This document shows, piece by piece, positions 27,239 through 36,619 of a stretch of 64,000 bases of DNA. Under the pieces are notes generated by a model, which worked only from the letters and a program-made list of their open reading frames with translations, ran no database searches and was not told the DNA's origin. Every line of letters begins with the position of its first letter. Positions within the stretch are counted from its first letter, which is position 1. The DNA is from Aminivibrio sp. (GTDB lineage Bacteria > Synergistota > Synergistia > Synergistales > Aminobacteriaceae), in the NCBI RefSeq assembly GCF_016756745.1, contig NZ_JAESIH010000051.1:1-64000 (forward strand). Reading direction: 5' to 3'. Both the position numbers and the translations under genes were made by a program.

Positions 27239-29373
27239 TATTTCTTCCTCCTCCCTTGTCCTTTCATGGACAGGGCAATGCGGTTCCTGGCACGGTCCAC
27301 GTCAAGCACCGAGACCTCCACCCTTTGCCCGGGCCGGAGTCCTGATTCAGTTCCTCCGGGAAGGTGCTTCCTGTGCACAAGACCGTCCTGGTGGACGCCG
27401 ATGTCCACAAAGGCGCCGAAGGAGGTGATGTTAGTCACCACTCCAGGCAGAGTCATGCCCGGAGCGAGATCGTCGATTTTTTCGATTCCCTCGGTGAAGG
27501 AATAGATCTCGAAGGTCTGTCGGGGGTCCCGCCCCGGACGTTCAAGTTCCGCAAGGATGTCCGTGAGGGTCGGGAGTCCCGCGTCGCCCGAGATATAGCG
27601 TTGCGGATCGATCAGGCTTCTCTTTTCGGGGTCCTTCATGAGTTCCGACACGGTGCAGCCGAGGTCGTCCGCCATCCGTTCCACGATCGGATACCGTTCG
27701 GGATGGACGGCACTGCGGTCGAGAGGGTCCGGCCCCCCGGAAACCCGGAGGAACCCGGCGGCCTGTTCGAAGGTCTTCGGCCCGAGCCGGGGGACGTTCA
27801 AAAGTTCTTTCCTTGTGGAGAAGGGGCCGTTGGCCTCCCTGTACCTGATTATCTGCCCGGCAGTGGACTGCCCGAGTCCGGACACAGAGGAAAGGAGTTC
27901 AAGGCTTGCGGTGTTCAGGTCGACCCCCACGGCGTGAACGCAATACTCGACCACCGTGTCGAGAGCCTTCTTCAGCTCCTTCTGGTCCACGTCGTGCTGG
28001 TATTGCCCCACGCCGATTGACTTGGGATCAATCTTCACCAGTTCCGCGAGGGGGTCGAGAAGCCTCCGTCCGATGGAAACGGCTCCCCGGACGGTGAGGT
28101 CGTGATCGGGGAATTCCCTCCGGGCGGTTTCGGATGCGGAGTAGACCGAAGCCCCGCTTTCGTTCACCATGGTTATGATGATGGAAGAAGGAAGGCCGAG
28201 TCCCCGGAGGAACCGCTCCGTTTCCCTTCCTGCGGTGCCGTTGCCCACGGCGATCGCTTCGATGCCGTATTTTTCCGCGGCACGGCGGATGGTGTCGGCG
28301 CTTCCCTTTTCGTCTCCCCGGGGAGGATGGGGATAGATCACCCCGTGGTGGAGCAGGTCACCCTGCCGGTTCAGGCAGACGAACTTGCACCCTGTCCTGA
28401 ATCCGGGGTCTACGGCGAGGATGTTCTTCGGCCCGAGAGGGGGGGCCAGGAGCACTTCCTTTACGTTTCCCGCAAAAACAGAAATGGCCTCCCGGTCAGC
28501 CTTTTTCTTCAGGGCATTTCTCAGTTCCGTTTCCATGGACGGAGCGAGAAGTCGACGGTATCCGTCTACGATCGCCCGATCAACAAGGAGGGAATCGGGA
28601 CCGCTGCCGAGAAGGAATATTTCCCTGAGAACCCTCAACGCCTCGTCCTCGGGGGGGAGGACCGAGAGGCTGAGAATTTTTTCTTTTTCTCCCCGGAACA
28701 TGGCCAGGACCCTGTGGGAGGGAGCCGGCGCCGCCAGTTCTTCCCAGGCGAAGTAATCCCTGAAGTTGGCTCCTTCCTCTTCCTTCCCTTTGGCTACGGA
28801 ACTCCGTATTTTCCCCCGTTTCCCGAAAAGAAGCCGCATCTTCCTCCGGGCCTCGCCGTGTTCGCTTATCCGTTCGGCGATGATGTCGAGCGCCCCCTGA
28901 AGGGCGTCCTCTCCGGATGGCACACCTTTTTCTTCGGAAACGAAGGGGATGGCGAGAACAGCCGGATCATCCCCCCTCTGGAGCAGCAGCTGCTCGGCGA
29001 GGGAAGCCAGTCCCTTTTCCTCGGCGATGGATGCCCTGGTTCTTCGCTTGGGCCGGAAGGGAAGATATATGTCCTCGAGGACGGCCAGGGAAGGGGCGTT
29101 CCGGACCTTTTCCCCGAGCTCGGCCGAAAGAAGGCTTCGTTCCTCGAGGGATGAAAGCACCGCCTTTTTTCTGTCTTCAAGCTCCTCGAGCCTGGCATAT
29201 CGCTCTTTTATGGCAAAAATGGCCTCTTCATCGAGGGAGCCTGTGGCTTCCTTTCTATACCGAGCAATAAAGGGTACGGTGGCGCCCTGTTCAAGAAGGG
29301 ACAGAGCCGCTTCCGTGGACGAAGGGGCGATTTTGAGTTCCTGGGAAACGCGCTTGGCGATGTAGGCGTTCAT
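27238..29373 (-). CDS. tex: Tex-family RNA-binding transcription accessory protein
   Basis: A 711-residue protein. N-terminal helical domain with GATVPFIARYRKEATGSLDE, a central YqgF-like fold (NILAVDPGFRTGCKFVCL), helix-hairpin-helix region (NTASLELLSSVSGLGQSTAG) and a C-terminal S1 RNA-binding domain (about 640-705, LPGVVTNITSFGAFVDIGVHQDGLVH). Length is close to the bacterial norm. First gene of the minus-strand operon. Confidence 0.95.
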   Translation of the reverse strand: MNAYIAKRVSQELKIAPSSTEAALSLLEQGATVPFIARYRKEATGSLDEEAIFAIKERYARLEELEDRKKAVLSSLEERSLLSAELGEKVRNAPSLAVLEDIYLPFRPKRRTRASIAEEKGLASLAEQLLLQRGDDPAVLAIPFVSEEKGVPSGEDALQGALDIIAERISEHGEARRKMRLLFGKRGKIRSSVAKGKEEEGANFRDYFAWEELAAPAPSHRVLAMFRGEKEKILSLSVLPPEDEALRVLREIFLLGSGPDSLLVDRAIVDGYRRLLAPSMETELRNALKKKADREAISVFAGNVKEVLLAPPLGPKNILAVDPGFRTGCKFVCLNRQGDLLHHGVIYPHPPRGDEKGSADTIRRAAEKYGIEAIAVGNGTAGRETERFLRGLGLPSSIIITMVNESGASVYSASETARREFPDHDLTVRGAVSIGRRLLDPLAELVKIDPKSIGVGQYQHDVDQKELKKALDTVVEYCVHAVGVDLNTASLELLSSVSGLGQSTAGQIIRYREANGPFSTRKELLNVPRLGPKTFEQAAGFLRVSGGPDPLDRSAVHPERYPIVERMADDLGCTVSELMKDPEKRSLIDPQRYISGDAGLPTLTDILAELERPGRDPRQTFEIYSFTEGIEKIDDLAPGMTLPGVVTNITSFGAFVDIGVHQDGLVHRKHLPGGTESGLRPGQRVEVSVLDVDRARNRIALSMKGQGRRKK

Positions 29374-29432
29374 TCAAAGCCTCCGGTTCTTTTTTCTCAT
29401 TCTAGCACGGCGCTAAAAGACGGACCACATCA

Positions 29433-29441
29433 TGATAGAAT
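29433..29441 (+). promoter_or_regulatory. Extended -10 promoter before the metallophosphoesterase gene
   Basis: TGA-TAGAAT, 25 bases before the ATG. It lies between divergent genes (tex on the other strand). Confidence 0.45.
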
Positions 29442-29465
29442 CTGTCTGGAAGAGAGGGAACGCTC

Positions 29466-30086
29466 ATGGATAAAAACTGGTGGATGCCGTTGTACAGCGT
29501 CTTGTTCGGAATATATGTCCCGGAGGAGATCCGGGAGCTGAAAGGTGATGTGGTCATGCACCTCGCCGATACCCCGTCGACCGTCTACGGGGCGCTGCGA
29601 AGGCTTGTGAAGGCCATTTCGCCGCGCTGGATAGTTCATACGGGCGACCTCGTCGATGATGTGAAGCTTGAACTTTCCCCGGCGGAACTGCCGAGATACA
29701 GGACCAAGCTGGAGCATCTCAGGCGATCCCTTGAAGGAGATGATTCTCCCGGCCTTGTTTTTGTCACCGGAAATCACGACGACGAATCTACGGTCAGGGA
29801 AATGTTCCCTGACAGCGTGGTCTTCAGGGAACGGGGGCGGATTGAACTCTGCGGAGAGGGGTTCAACCTCAGCCATGACAGGGCCTGCCTGGGGGAGCCG
29901 CCCCTCAGGTACAATCTTTTCGGCCATGAGCCGTCCAAAGCGGATCTTTCCGAACAGGGGCGCTTTTATTTAAACGGGCTTCTGGGCGTGCATATCATTT
30001 CTCCTTCCCTGGGAAAGGTGTACTGCCTACCCTATCCAGGGTACGTGGATGACGGACGGTTGGGACGGAGAAAAAGGGGTTTGTGA
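29466..30086 (+). CDS. Metallophosphoesterase family protein
   Basis: A 206-residue calcineurin-like phosphoesterase with HTGDLVDD, FVTGNHDDE, NLSHD and FGHEP blocks. The first metal-binding motif (usually DxH) is replaced by HLADTP, so only part of the di-metal site is canonical. It has a GAGAGGGA ribosome-binding site. It is followed after 18 bases by a gene of unknown function in the same direction. Substrate unknown. Confidence 0.8.
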   Translation: MDKNWWMPLYSVLFGIYVPEEIRELKGDVVMHLADTPSTVYGALRRLVKAISPRWIVHTGDLVDDVKLELSPAELPRYRTKLEHLRRSLEGDDSPGLVFVTGNHDDESTVREMFPDSVVFRERGRIELCGEGFNLSHDRACLGEPPLRYNLFGHEPSKADLSEQGRFYLNGLLGVHIISPSLGKVYCLPYPGYVDDGRLGRRKRGL

Positions 30087-30104
30087 TGAAAAGGGGGGAC
30101 CATC

Positions 30105-31118
30105 GTGCTTTCCATCGTCCGCGGGGGACCGCGAATTCTGCTTCTGAGCGGAAACGTGGCCGCAATGAAGTCTCTGGTTTCTTCGAAATTCAGGTGCACT
30201 GAACACACTCTCGAAGGCGCTTTTGACAGCGCCGGAGAGGGGCAGTCCGTTATTCTCTTCCGGGAACGTCCCTTGGGGGGGCGACGGTTTTTCATGGCGG
30301 ACGCAGCCGCAGACGAGATACTTGCCCTTTTCCTGAACAGCGGGGGCGAAGCTCTGCCGGCGTCGGTAAGGATCATGCCCCGTCTTCTATTTTTTCGGGT
30401 CTTTGGAGAAAAGGAACGGGTCATCGGACAGATAGCCCGGGACTACTCGGCGGAACGGGGAAGACTCCGGTCAGTCCTCCGTGTTCCGAAAAAGGGGGCC
30501 ATCGCGGTCTGTTTTACGGCGAAACCGCTGAACAGGCCCCTCTCGCTGGCTGACATGATGGACGAAGTGCTCCACGTGGAGGGAGTCTCCTTTGAAAAAC
30601 TGTTGAACTCCCTTCGGAGCAGGGCCCTGTGGTATTTCAGCGAGGGACTCGAGAACCGGCAGTGGAACGAACTGGAGATACGGATCTATGATTCGTGGGG
30701 CAGGTATCTCGACCATTATGAACGGCTCCGTATCGTCCTGGAAAGTCTCGAAGCGGGCATGATCCTGGGGGAAGGGTGGGGGAAGGATTACGCCCACATC
30801 CTCATGGCAGTGAAAATTTATCGTGTGAGGCTTTTTACCTTTCTGCCGGCCCCGGTGATAAAGGAAATTCTTATGGGCCTGGAATACGGAGCGGACGGTT
30901 CCCGGCTCGTCGACTTCGACCTGTACAGCGGAAAGGAAAAGATTTCCTGGGGCGGCATAGGAGGAAAAGCGAAGTCACGGGGCGAGAGGAACTCCATGGG
31001 CGCGGATCTCAGGGCTCAGCTTTTTTCTCAGCTTTTTCCGGAGGACAGGGAGCACCTCGAAGAGTGGGAACGCCGGGTTCTCAGGCAGCGGACGGGGGAA
31101 GGGAACCGGGAGAACTGA
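30105..31118 (+). CDS. Uncharacterised protein (337 aa)
   Basis: I recognise no family. The protein is soluble and mixed alpha/beta, with an N-terminal part (1-130) rich in strands and a charged helical C-terminal half that includes WYFSEGLENRQWNELEIRIY and DSWGRYLDHYERL. It starts at GTG 30105, with AAGGGGGG seven bases upstream. Its position right behind the phosphoesterase suggests a shared transcript. Possibly a lineage-specific protein. Confidence 0.7.
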   Translation: MLSIVRGGPRILLLSGNVAAMKSLVSSKFRCTEHTLEGAFDSAGEGQSVILFRERPLGGRRFFMADAAADEILALFLNSGGEALPASVRIMPRLLFFRVFGEKERVIGQIARDYSAERGRLRSVLRVPKKGAIAVCFTAKPLNRPLSLADMMDEVLHVEGVSFEKLLNSLRSRALWYFSEGLENRQWNELEIRIYDSWGRYLDHYERLRIVLESLEAGMILGEGWGKDYAHILMAVKIYRVRLFTFLPAPVIKEILMGLEYGADGSRLVDFDLYSGKEKISWGGIGGKAKSRGERNSMGADLRAQLFSQLFPEDREHLEEWERRVLRQRTGEGNREN

Positions 31119-31150
31119 TCCATCAGAAAGGAAGAAATTGTATTTTCTTC

Positions 31151-31180
31151 TTGCAAAGAACTAAACTCTGCGATTATACT
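31151..31180 (+). promoter_or_regulatory. spoVS promoter
   Basis: TTGCAA, 18-base spacer, TATACT; the leader to spoVS is about 90 bases. Confidence 0.65.
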
Positions 31181-31277
31181 TATTCAGAAACTTCGCGTTG
31201 GTTTCTGTGGGCCTTCAGGTTTTATGATTGCATCTGATCACAATTCGGGTCGTCAACCAATGAAGGAGGTCTTTCCT

Positions 31278-31538
31278 ATGGAAGTTCTCAAGGTCTCTGC
31301 CAAGTCACAGCCCAAGTCCGTTGCGGGGGCCATAGCTGCGGTGCTCCGGGAAAAAGGGGCCGTGGAGGTACAGGCAGTAGGCGCAGGTGCGGTCAACCAA
31401 TCGGTGAAGTCCATTGCCATAGCCCGCGGATATGTGGCGCCGAACGGCATCGATCTCATATGCATCCCTGCCTTTTCCAAGATATCCATTGACGATGAAG
31501 AGAGGACGGCCATCAGGTTCCAGCTCGAATCGCGGTAG
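31278..31538 (+). CDS. spoVS: Stage V sporulation protein S homologue
   Basis: An 86-residue protein with the highly conserved core EVLKVSAKSQPKSVAGAIAA, then GAGAVNQSVKSIAIARG and DLICIPAFSKI. SpoVS has an Alba-like fold and is thought to bind nucleic acids; it occurs in many non-sporulating bacteria. The ATG at 31278 has GAAGGAGG upstream. Monocistronic, with its own promoter and terminator. No other sporulation gene is seen. Confidence 0.95.
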   Translation: MEVLKVSAKSQPKSVAGAIAAVLREKGAVEVQAVGAGAVNQSVKSIAIARGYVAPNGIDLICIPAFSKISIDDEERTAIRFQLESR

Positions 31539-31555
31539 AACCGCAGGAATCGATC

Positions 31556-31586
31556 AAGCCCCGGCCGAAGAAGCCGGGGCTTTCCT
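31556..31586 (+). terminator. Rho-independent terminator of spoVS
   Basis: A perfect 10-bp stem, AAGCCCCGGC / GCCGGGGCTT, followed by TTCC. Confidence 0.85.
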
Positions 31587-31732
31587 GTTTCCCCGCAGCT
31601 TCCCGGGGAAAATACAGAACCGGTATGGAAAATAAGCCCATCGTTGAGGTATACTATCCTGCATAATGTATATCCGGCGCTTTCTTTCTTTAACATGAGG
31701 GAGGAAAGGATCTGCCGGCAGGAGGAGACAGC

Positions 31733-33010
31733 ATGTCGGAAATCACTGCTCCCAAGGGAGTCCGGGATATTCTTCCCGATGAATCGTGGAAATGGGATTA
31801 CGTCTTCGGAGTTCTCCGAAAGACTGCGGCGGATTTCGGTTTTTCCGAGGTTCACCTGCCCATTTTCGAACATACCGAGCTTTTTTCAAGGGGTATCGGC
31901 GACACCACGGACGTGGTGGAAAAAGAGATGTACACCTTCACCGACAAGGGAGGGCGGAGCATCACCCTTCGTCCCGAGGCGACGGCATCCATGGTCCGCT
32001 CCTATCTTGAACACAGGATGGGAACCCTTCCCCAGCCGGTTAAGTTGTGGTGCGCGGGTCCCATGTTCAGATACGAACGCCCCCAGAAGGGCCGTTACAG
32101 GCAGTTCTGGCAGGTCGATTTCGAGAGCCTCGGCTCAGCCTCCCCCTATGCCGATGCAGAGATCATCGCCCTGTCCCTGGAGGCTTTCAGACGGCTGGGC
32201 CTGTCCCGGCTCGAAGTGGTCATCAATTCCGTGGGATGCCCTGCCTGCCGGCCTGATTACAGGCAGCGCCTGACGGAGTATTTCGCGTCCAGGGAAGGAG
32301 ATCTGTGTGAAACCTGCCGCGACAGGATGGGCAGGAACCCTCTGAGGATTCTTGACTGCAAGAAGGAGTCCTGCAGGGGAGTCACAGAGGGCGCTCCTTC
32401 TGTATATGAAAGCCTCTGCTCCGAGTGCAGGGAGCATTTCGACGCCGTCAGATCCTCCCTCGACGGGCTGGGGGCGGTCTACAGCATGGACAAGCGCCTT
32501 GTCAGGGGGCTTGACTACTATACAAAAACAGCCTATGAAGTGCTCTCCGGAGCCCTGGGATCCCAGAACGCCGTGTGCGGCGGAGGGCGGTACGACAATC
32601 TCGCAGAAGCCATCGGGGGTCCCCCTGTCCCCGGCGTAGGATTTGCCGCCGGAGTGGACCGTATCCTCATGGTCATGGAGCAGGAGGGCTGTTCCTTCGG
32701 GGAAGAACCCCGCCTCGACGTGTTCGGCATCGCCCTGGATTCCCGCTCGCGGGCCGGAATTCTTTCCGTTGTGAATTTGCTCAGGAAAAAGGGCATATCG
32801 GCGGACATGGATTTCAACGACAGAAGCATGAAAGCTCAGATGAAGACGGCTTCGGCAAGAAACGCGCGGCTTGTCTGCATCATCGGCGAGGATGAACTTG
32901 CCCGGGGGACGGTGGCGATCAAGAACCTTGCCACGGGCGAACAAAAGGAAATCGCCGGAGAATGTTTGGCGGAAGCGGTACAGGAAACGCTCTCTACCCT
33001 GAAAGGGTAA
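31733..33010 (+). CDS. hisS: Histidyl-tRNA synthetase
   Basis: A 425-residue class II synthetase. It begins ITAPKGVRDILPDESWKW, with motif 2 at CAGPMFRYERPQKGRYRQFW, the histidine-specific LVRGLDYYTKTAYEV and GGGRYDNLAEAIGG, and a C-terminal anticodon-binding domain from about 330. First gene of a hisS-aspS pair (33 bases between them), an arrangement common in bacteria. Confidence 0.97.
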   Translation: MSEITAPKGVRDILPDESWKWDYVFGVLRKTAADFGFSEVHLPIFEHTELFSRGIGDTTDVVEKEMYTFTDKGGRSITLRPEATASMVRSYLEHRMGTLPQPVKLWCAGPMFRYERPQKGRYRQFWQVDFESLGSASPYADAEIIALSLEAFRRLGLSRLEVVINSVGCPACRPDYRQRLTEYFASREGDLCETCRDRMGRNPLRILDCKKESCRGVTEGAPSVYESLCSECREHFDAVRSSLDGLGAVYSMDKRLVRGLDYYTKTAYEVLSGALGSQNAVCGGGRYDNLAEAIGGPPVPGVGFAAGVDRILMVMEQEGCSFGEEPRLDVFGIALDSRSRAGILSVVNLLRKKGISADMDFNDRSMKAQMKTASARNARLVCIIGEDELARGTVAIKNLATGEQKEIAGECLAEAVQETLSTLKG

Positions 33011-33043
33011 AGAACCCGGCTTGTTGTGAGAGGAAGGGTCCCC

Positions 33044-34855
33044 ATGGAAGGCACACATCGTCATTATGACGGCAACTGGCAGCGCACCTTTTATTGCGGC
33101 ATGGTCTCCGGCAGGGCGGGAGAAGAGATTCCGGCGGCAGTGAACGGGTGGGTCCGCAGGAGGCGGGATCTCGGAGGCCTCATATTTATCGAGTTATGGG
33201 ACCACACCGGGGTCGTCCAGGTAGTCTTCAATCCCGAGCTGACCCCTGAAGTCCACGAGCGGGCGGGAGACCTCCGCAGCGAATTTGTGATTGCCGTCCG
33301 GGGAAGAATCCGTCTCCGGCCCGAAGGAACGGCCAATCCCTCCATGAGGACGGGGGACTGGGAGATCGTGGCGGAGGACTTCCTTCTTCTGTCGCCCGCC
33401 GCCCCTCTTCCCTTTGAAATTTCCGAGGCCACCGACCGGGTCGACGAGAATCTCAGACTGCGCCACAGGTACCTTGATCTCCGCAGGGACAGGATGCAGC
33501 GCAACCTCAGGATCCGGCACAGGATCTCCATGTTCACGAGGAACTTTCTCTCCGGAGAGGGTTTCCTCGAAATCGAGACGCCTATGCTGACCCTCTCCAC
33601 CCCTGAAGGGGCCAGGGACTATCTTGTTCCGAGCCGGGTGAATCCGGGGACCTTCTACGCGTTGCCCCAATCGCCCCAAATCTTCAAGCAGATACTTATG
33701 ATCAGCGGGTTCGACCGCTACTTCCAGATAGTGAAATGCTTCCGGGACGAAGACCTGCGCGCCGACAGGCAGCCCGAGTTCACCCAGGTGGACATAGAAA
33801 TGAGCTACCTCACGGAGGAAAACATCTTTTCCCTTATGGAAGTCTACATGAAGGGGCTCTTCAAGGAAATCCTCGGCGTGGACATCCCCGTACCCTTCCG
33901 CAGAATGCCCTACTGGGAGGCCATAGACCGCTTCGGAAGCGACAAACCCGACCTCAGGATCCCCTTTGAAATTGCCGACCTGTCCTCTGTCTTTGCCGGG
34001 GCGGGTTTCGAGCCTTTCAGGGAGACTCTTGCGGGCGGAGGATACGTCAGGGGGCTTCCTCTCCCAGGCGGTGCCGCCCTTTCGAGAAAGAACCTTTCCG
34101 ATGTGGAGGAGAAGGCGAAAAAACTCGGAGCCGGAGGGCTTTCGGCGTTCCAGCTGAAAGAAGGTGTTCTCAAGGGACCCCTTGTGAAGTTCCTTGACGA
34201 AGAGCAACAGGCTCTCCTGGTAAAAGTATCGGGACTTCAGGAGGGGGACGCTCTCTTCGTCCTTGCCGGCAGCGACAGAAGGGAAGTCTCCGAGATTCTC
34301 GGCTCTCTTCGTCTGGACCTGGCCAGGGAACGCGGACTTGTTCTTTCTGACCGGTGGGAGTTTCTCTGGGTCGTGGAATTTCCCCTCTTCGAGAAAGACG
34401 AAGAGGCCGGACGGTGGGCGGCGGTGCATCACCCCTTCACGTCTCCCATGGCTGAGGACATCGCTCTCTTGGATACGGACCCGGGCATGGTCAGGTCCAG
34501 GGCCTACGACTGCGTGCTGAACGGGAACGAAGTGGGCGGCGGTTCCATCAGGATTCATGACCCTGCGGTCCAGGAAAAGGTCTTTTCCTGCCTTTCCTTC
34601 ACCAGGGAAGACGCCCGGGCCCGGTTCGGCTTCTTTCTTGACGCTCTCGCTTCCGGCACGCCGCCCCACGGGGGGATTGCCCTCGGCCTGGACAGGCTGA
34701 CCATGCTTCTCTGCGGTGCGTCCTCCATACGGGACGTCATGGCCTTCCCCAAGACCCAGAAAGCCCAGTGCCTCATGTCCGGGGCCCCTTCGCCGGTCTC
34801 GCAGGATCAGCTCGATGAACTCCGGATCTGTTCCGTGCCGGAAGAGAGAAAATAA
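33044..34855 (+). CDS. aspS: Aspartyl-tRNA synthetase (bacterial type)
   Basis: A 603-residue class II synthetase with an N-terminal OB-fold anticodon-binding domain ([20 protein letters not shown]), motif 2 ([20 protein letters not shown]), the bacterial GAD insertion (about 290-420) and motif 3 ([16 protein letters not shown]). Start at ATG 33044 after GAGGAAGG; a GTG at 33026 is also in frame. The discriminating or non-discriminating type cannot be judged safely from sequence. Confidence 0.97.
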   Translation: MEGTHRHYDGNWQRTFYCGMVSGRAGEEIPAAVNGWVRRRRDLGGLIFIELWDHTGVVQVVFNPELTPEVHERAGDLRSEFVIAVRGRIRLRPEGTANPSMRTGDWEIVAEDFLLLSPAAPLPFEISEATDRVDENLRLRHRYLDLRRDRMQRNLRIRHRISMFTRNFLSGEGFLEIETPMLTLSTPEGARDYLVPSRVNPGTFYALPQSPQIFKQILMISGFDRYFQIVKCFRDEDLRADRQPEFTQVDIEMSYLTEENIFSLMEVYMKGLFKEILGVDIPVPFRRMPYWEAIDRFGSDKPDLRIPFEIADLSSVFAGAGFEPFRETLAGGGYVRGLPLPGGAALSRKNLSDVEEKAKKLGAGGLSAFQLKEGVLKGPLVKFLDEEQQALLVKVSGLQEGDALFVLAGSDRREVSEILGSLRLDLARERGLVLSDRWEFLWVVEFPLFEKDEEAGRWAAVHHPFTSPMAEDIALLDTDPGMVRSRAYDCVLNGNEVGGGSIRIHDPAVQEKVFSCLSFTREDARARFGFFLDALASGTPPHGGIALGLDRLTMLLCGASSIRDVMAFPKTQKAQCLMSGAPSPVSQDQLDELRICSVPEERK

Positions 34856-34864
34856 AGAATCATC

Positions 34865-34894
34865 CGCGGTCTCACCAGTACTGGGGAGACCGCG
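34865..34894 (+). terminator. Hairpin between aspS and the MBL hydrolase gene
   Basis: CGCGGTCTC / GAGACCGCG stem with a 12-base loop and no T-run. It lies 25 bases before the next ATG and could be a partial terminator or a processing site. Confidence 0.4.
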
Positions 34895-34919
34895 ATCATA
34901 CATAAGGAGGAGATGACCA

Positions 34920-35606
34920 ATGGTTCGAATTCGATACCTCGGGCACGCGGCATTCGAACTGAAGGGAGAGGGGGCGACCATACTGGTGGATCCTTTTCTG
35001 AGCGGCAACCCGTCCGCAGCGGCAGCCCCCGGTGATTTCGAGTCGGTGGATTTTATTTTCGTTACCCACGGTCACGACGACCATCTGGGCGATACCGTTG
35101 AGATAGCCTCCCGCACGGGAGCCACCGTTGCAGCCAACTTCGAGATCTGCCACTACCTGGGCGGAAAGGGGCTGAAATGCCATCCCATGCACATCGGAGG
35201 AGCTTTTACCTTTCCTTTCGGCAGGGTGAAGATGACGCCGGCCCTTCACGGTTCGGACATAACGGAAGGGGACCATCTCATACCTGGAGGCAATCCCTGC
35301 GGGTTTCTTTTCGACATTGGGGGAGTGAAGATCTACCACGCCGGAGATACGGGACTGACCATGGACATGCAGCTTCTCGCCATGGAAGGGGTGAAGGCGG
35401 CCCTGCTGCCCATAGGGGGAAACTTCGTCATGGACGTGAAGGATGCGGTCCGGGCCGTTGGGTTCATCCATCCCGAAATAGCCGTTCCCATCCACTATGA
35501 CACGTTCCCCGTGATACAGGCTGATCCCGGAGAATTCGCCCGCCTGGTGGGGAGCGCGGCAAAGGTGGTTGTCATGAAAGCGGGAGAGTGCCTGGAACTG
35601 GCGTGA
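34920..35606 (+). CDS. UPF0173 metal-dependent hydrolase (MBL fold)
   Basis: A 228-residue metallo-beta-lactamase-fold protein. It begins IRYLGHAAFELKGEGATILV, with metal motif THGHDDHLGD, a late KIYHAGDTGLTMDM and the C-terminal VPIHYDTFPVIQADP, as in the UPF0173 family. AAGGAGGAGATG precedes the start. The family hydrolyses unknown substrates. It converges on rpiR with a shared terminator hairpin between. Confidence 0.92.
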   Translation: MVRIRYLGHAAFELKGEGATILVDPFLSGNPSAAAAPGDFESVDFIFVTHGHDDHLGDTVEIASRTGATVAANFEICHYLGGKGLKCHPMHIGGAFTFPFGRVKMTPALHGSDITEGDHLIPGGNPCGFLFDIGGVKIYHAGDTGLTMDMQLLAMEGVKAALLPIGGNFVMDVKDAVRAVGFIHPEIAVPIHYDTFPVIQADPGEFARLVGSAAKVVVMKAGECLELA

Positions 35607-35619
35607 GGCAAAGCGGTAA

Positions 35620-35654
35620 ACGGCGGAGAGGGACGTCCATCCCCTCTCCGCCGT
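35620..35654. terminator. Bidirectional terminator-like hairpin
   Basis: ACGGCGGAGAGGG pairs with CCCTCTCCGCCGT between two convergent genes. No strong T-run on either side. Confidence 0.6.
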
Positions 35655-35658
35655 ACGC

Positions 35659-36525
35659 TCAGTATCGCAGACCGTATGCCGGGTAATAGATTCTTTCGTC
35701 GTGAAGTCCCATTTCCTGGTCATGCAGTGCGGCGCGCACCTTCTCGCCGAGATTCACGCAGAGGACCGACGTGAGAATGTGGATAAGGAAAACGGGGCCC
35801 ACGATGCTGCTGCCGAAGGTGGGGCTTGTCTCGCTGGCGAAAAAGGAGAGGTCGGAAAGCTGGCAGACCGGAGCTGCCGGGCTGTCCGTGATGGTGATGA
35901 CCTTCGCGCCGTTGGAGGAGATCCTCTCTATGGATTCCGTCACCTCGATGACGTAGCTCGGCAGTTCGCATACCACCACGATATCACCCTTCGTCACCGT
36001 CCTCGCCTGCTCGATCAGGGCCACTGACCCCCTTTTCATCAGCGAACTCCGGATGCCCATCTCCATGAGACGGGTATACAGGGCTTCGGCAACCAGGGAG
36101 GAAATTCCCCAGCCCATGCAGTAGACCATGTTGGCCTGCCGGACCATTTCACAAAACTTCACGATGTTCTGGGGCTTGAGCTGGTTCCAGGTGTCGTCGA
36201 GATTCGCGTGTTCCATGCGGAGGATTTCTTCGGGGAGATCCTGGCGGTTTTTCATAATCTTGCTGAGAAGAGCGGTGGGGTTGACGTGTTCAAGGACTGA
36301 ATTCTGCAGAGCGTCCTTCAAATCGGCGTACCCGCTAAAGCCGACCATCCTGGAGACGCGAACGAGCTGGGCCTTTGAAACATCCAGCTTTTCAGCCACC
36401 TCGCCAATGGAAAGAAATGCCGCTTCCCTGGTGTTGGAGAGAAGATATTCCACAACGCGCCGGGCCTTGTTCGGCATTTGCTCCATCTTTTCACGCAGCA
36501 TGGCTTGAAGCTCTGCACTATCCAT
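35659..36525 (-). CDS. MurR/RpiR-family transcriptional regulator
   Basis: A 288-residue regulator with an N-terminal RpiR helix-turn-helix (IGEVAEKLDVSKAQLVRVSRMVG split across about 38-58) and a C-terminal SIS sugar-phosphate-binding domain (about 120-260, GDIVVVCELPSYVIEV). Start at 36525 after CGGAGGTG; the longer frame's 11 extra residues look non-native. No sugar-utilisation gene is adjacent, so the target is unknown, but a palindrome on its own promoter suggests autoregulation. Confidence 0.9.
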   Translation of the reverse strand: MDSAELQAMLREKMEQMPNKARRVVEYLLSNTREAAFLSIGEVAEKLDVSKAQLVRVSRMVGFSGYADLKDALQNSVLEHVNPTALLSKIMKNRQDLPEEILRMEHANLDDTWNQLKPQNIVKFCEMVRQANMVYCMGWGISSLVAEALYTRLMEMGIRSSLMKRGSVALIEQARTVTKGDIVVVCELPSYVIEVTESIERISSNGAKVITITDSPAAPVCQLSDLSFFASETSPTFGSSIVGPVFLIHILTSVLCVNLGEKVRAALHDQEMGLHDERIYYPAYGLRY

Positions 36526-36549
36526 GAAAGACACCTCCGAAACCGGATA

Positions 36550-36589
36550 ATATTTCAAGAAATATATGGAGATTTAAGTTTATTCCCAA
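36550..36589 (-). promoter_or_regulatory. rpiR promoter with 16-bp palindrome
   Basis: On the minus strand, TTGGGA, 17-base spacer, TATATT. The perfect palindrome ATATTTCAAGAAATAT (36550-36565) covers the downstream edge of the -10 box, fitting a repressor site. Confidence 0.6.
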
Positions 36590-36619
36590 GAAAGGGTTCC
36601 GTCAATTCCTCTCTTATTC

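Noticed and set aside
31278-31538. SpoVS as evidence that the organism forms spores
   Set aside because: SpoVS homologues are common in non-sporulating bacteria and no other sporulation gene is present in the window.
33194-35008. A 604-codon open frame opposite aspS
   Set aside because: Shadow frame of a strongly supported gene; its composition is that of antisense reading.
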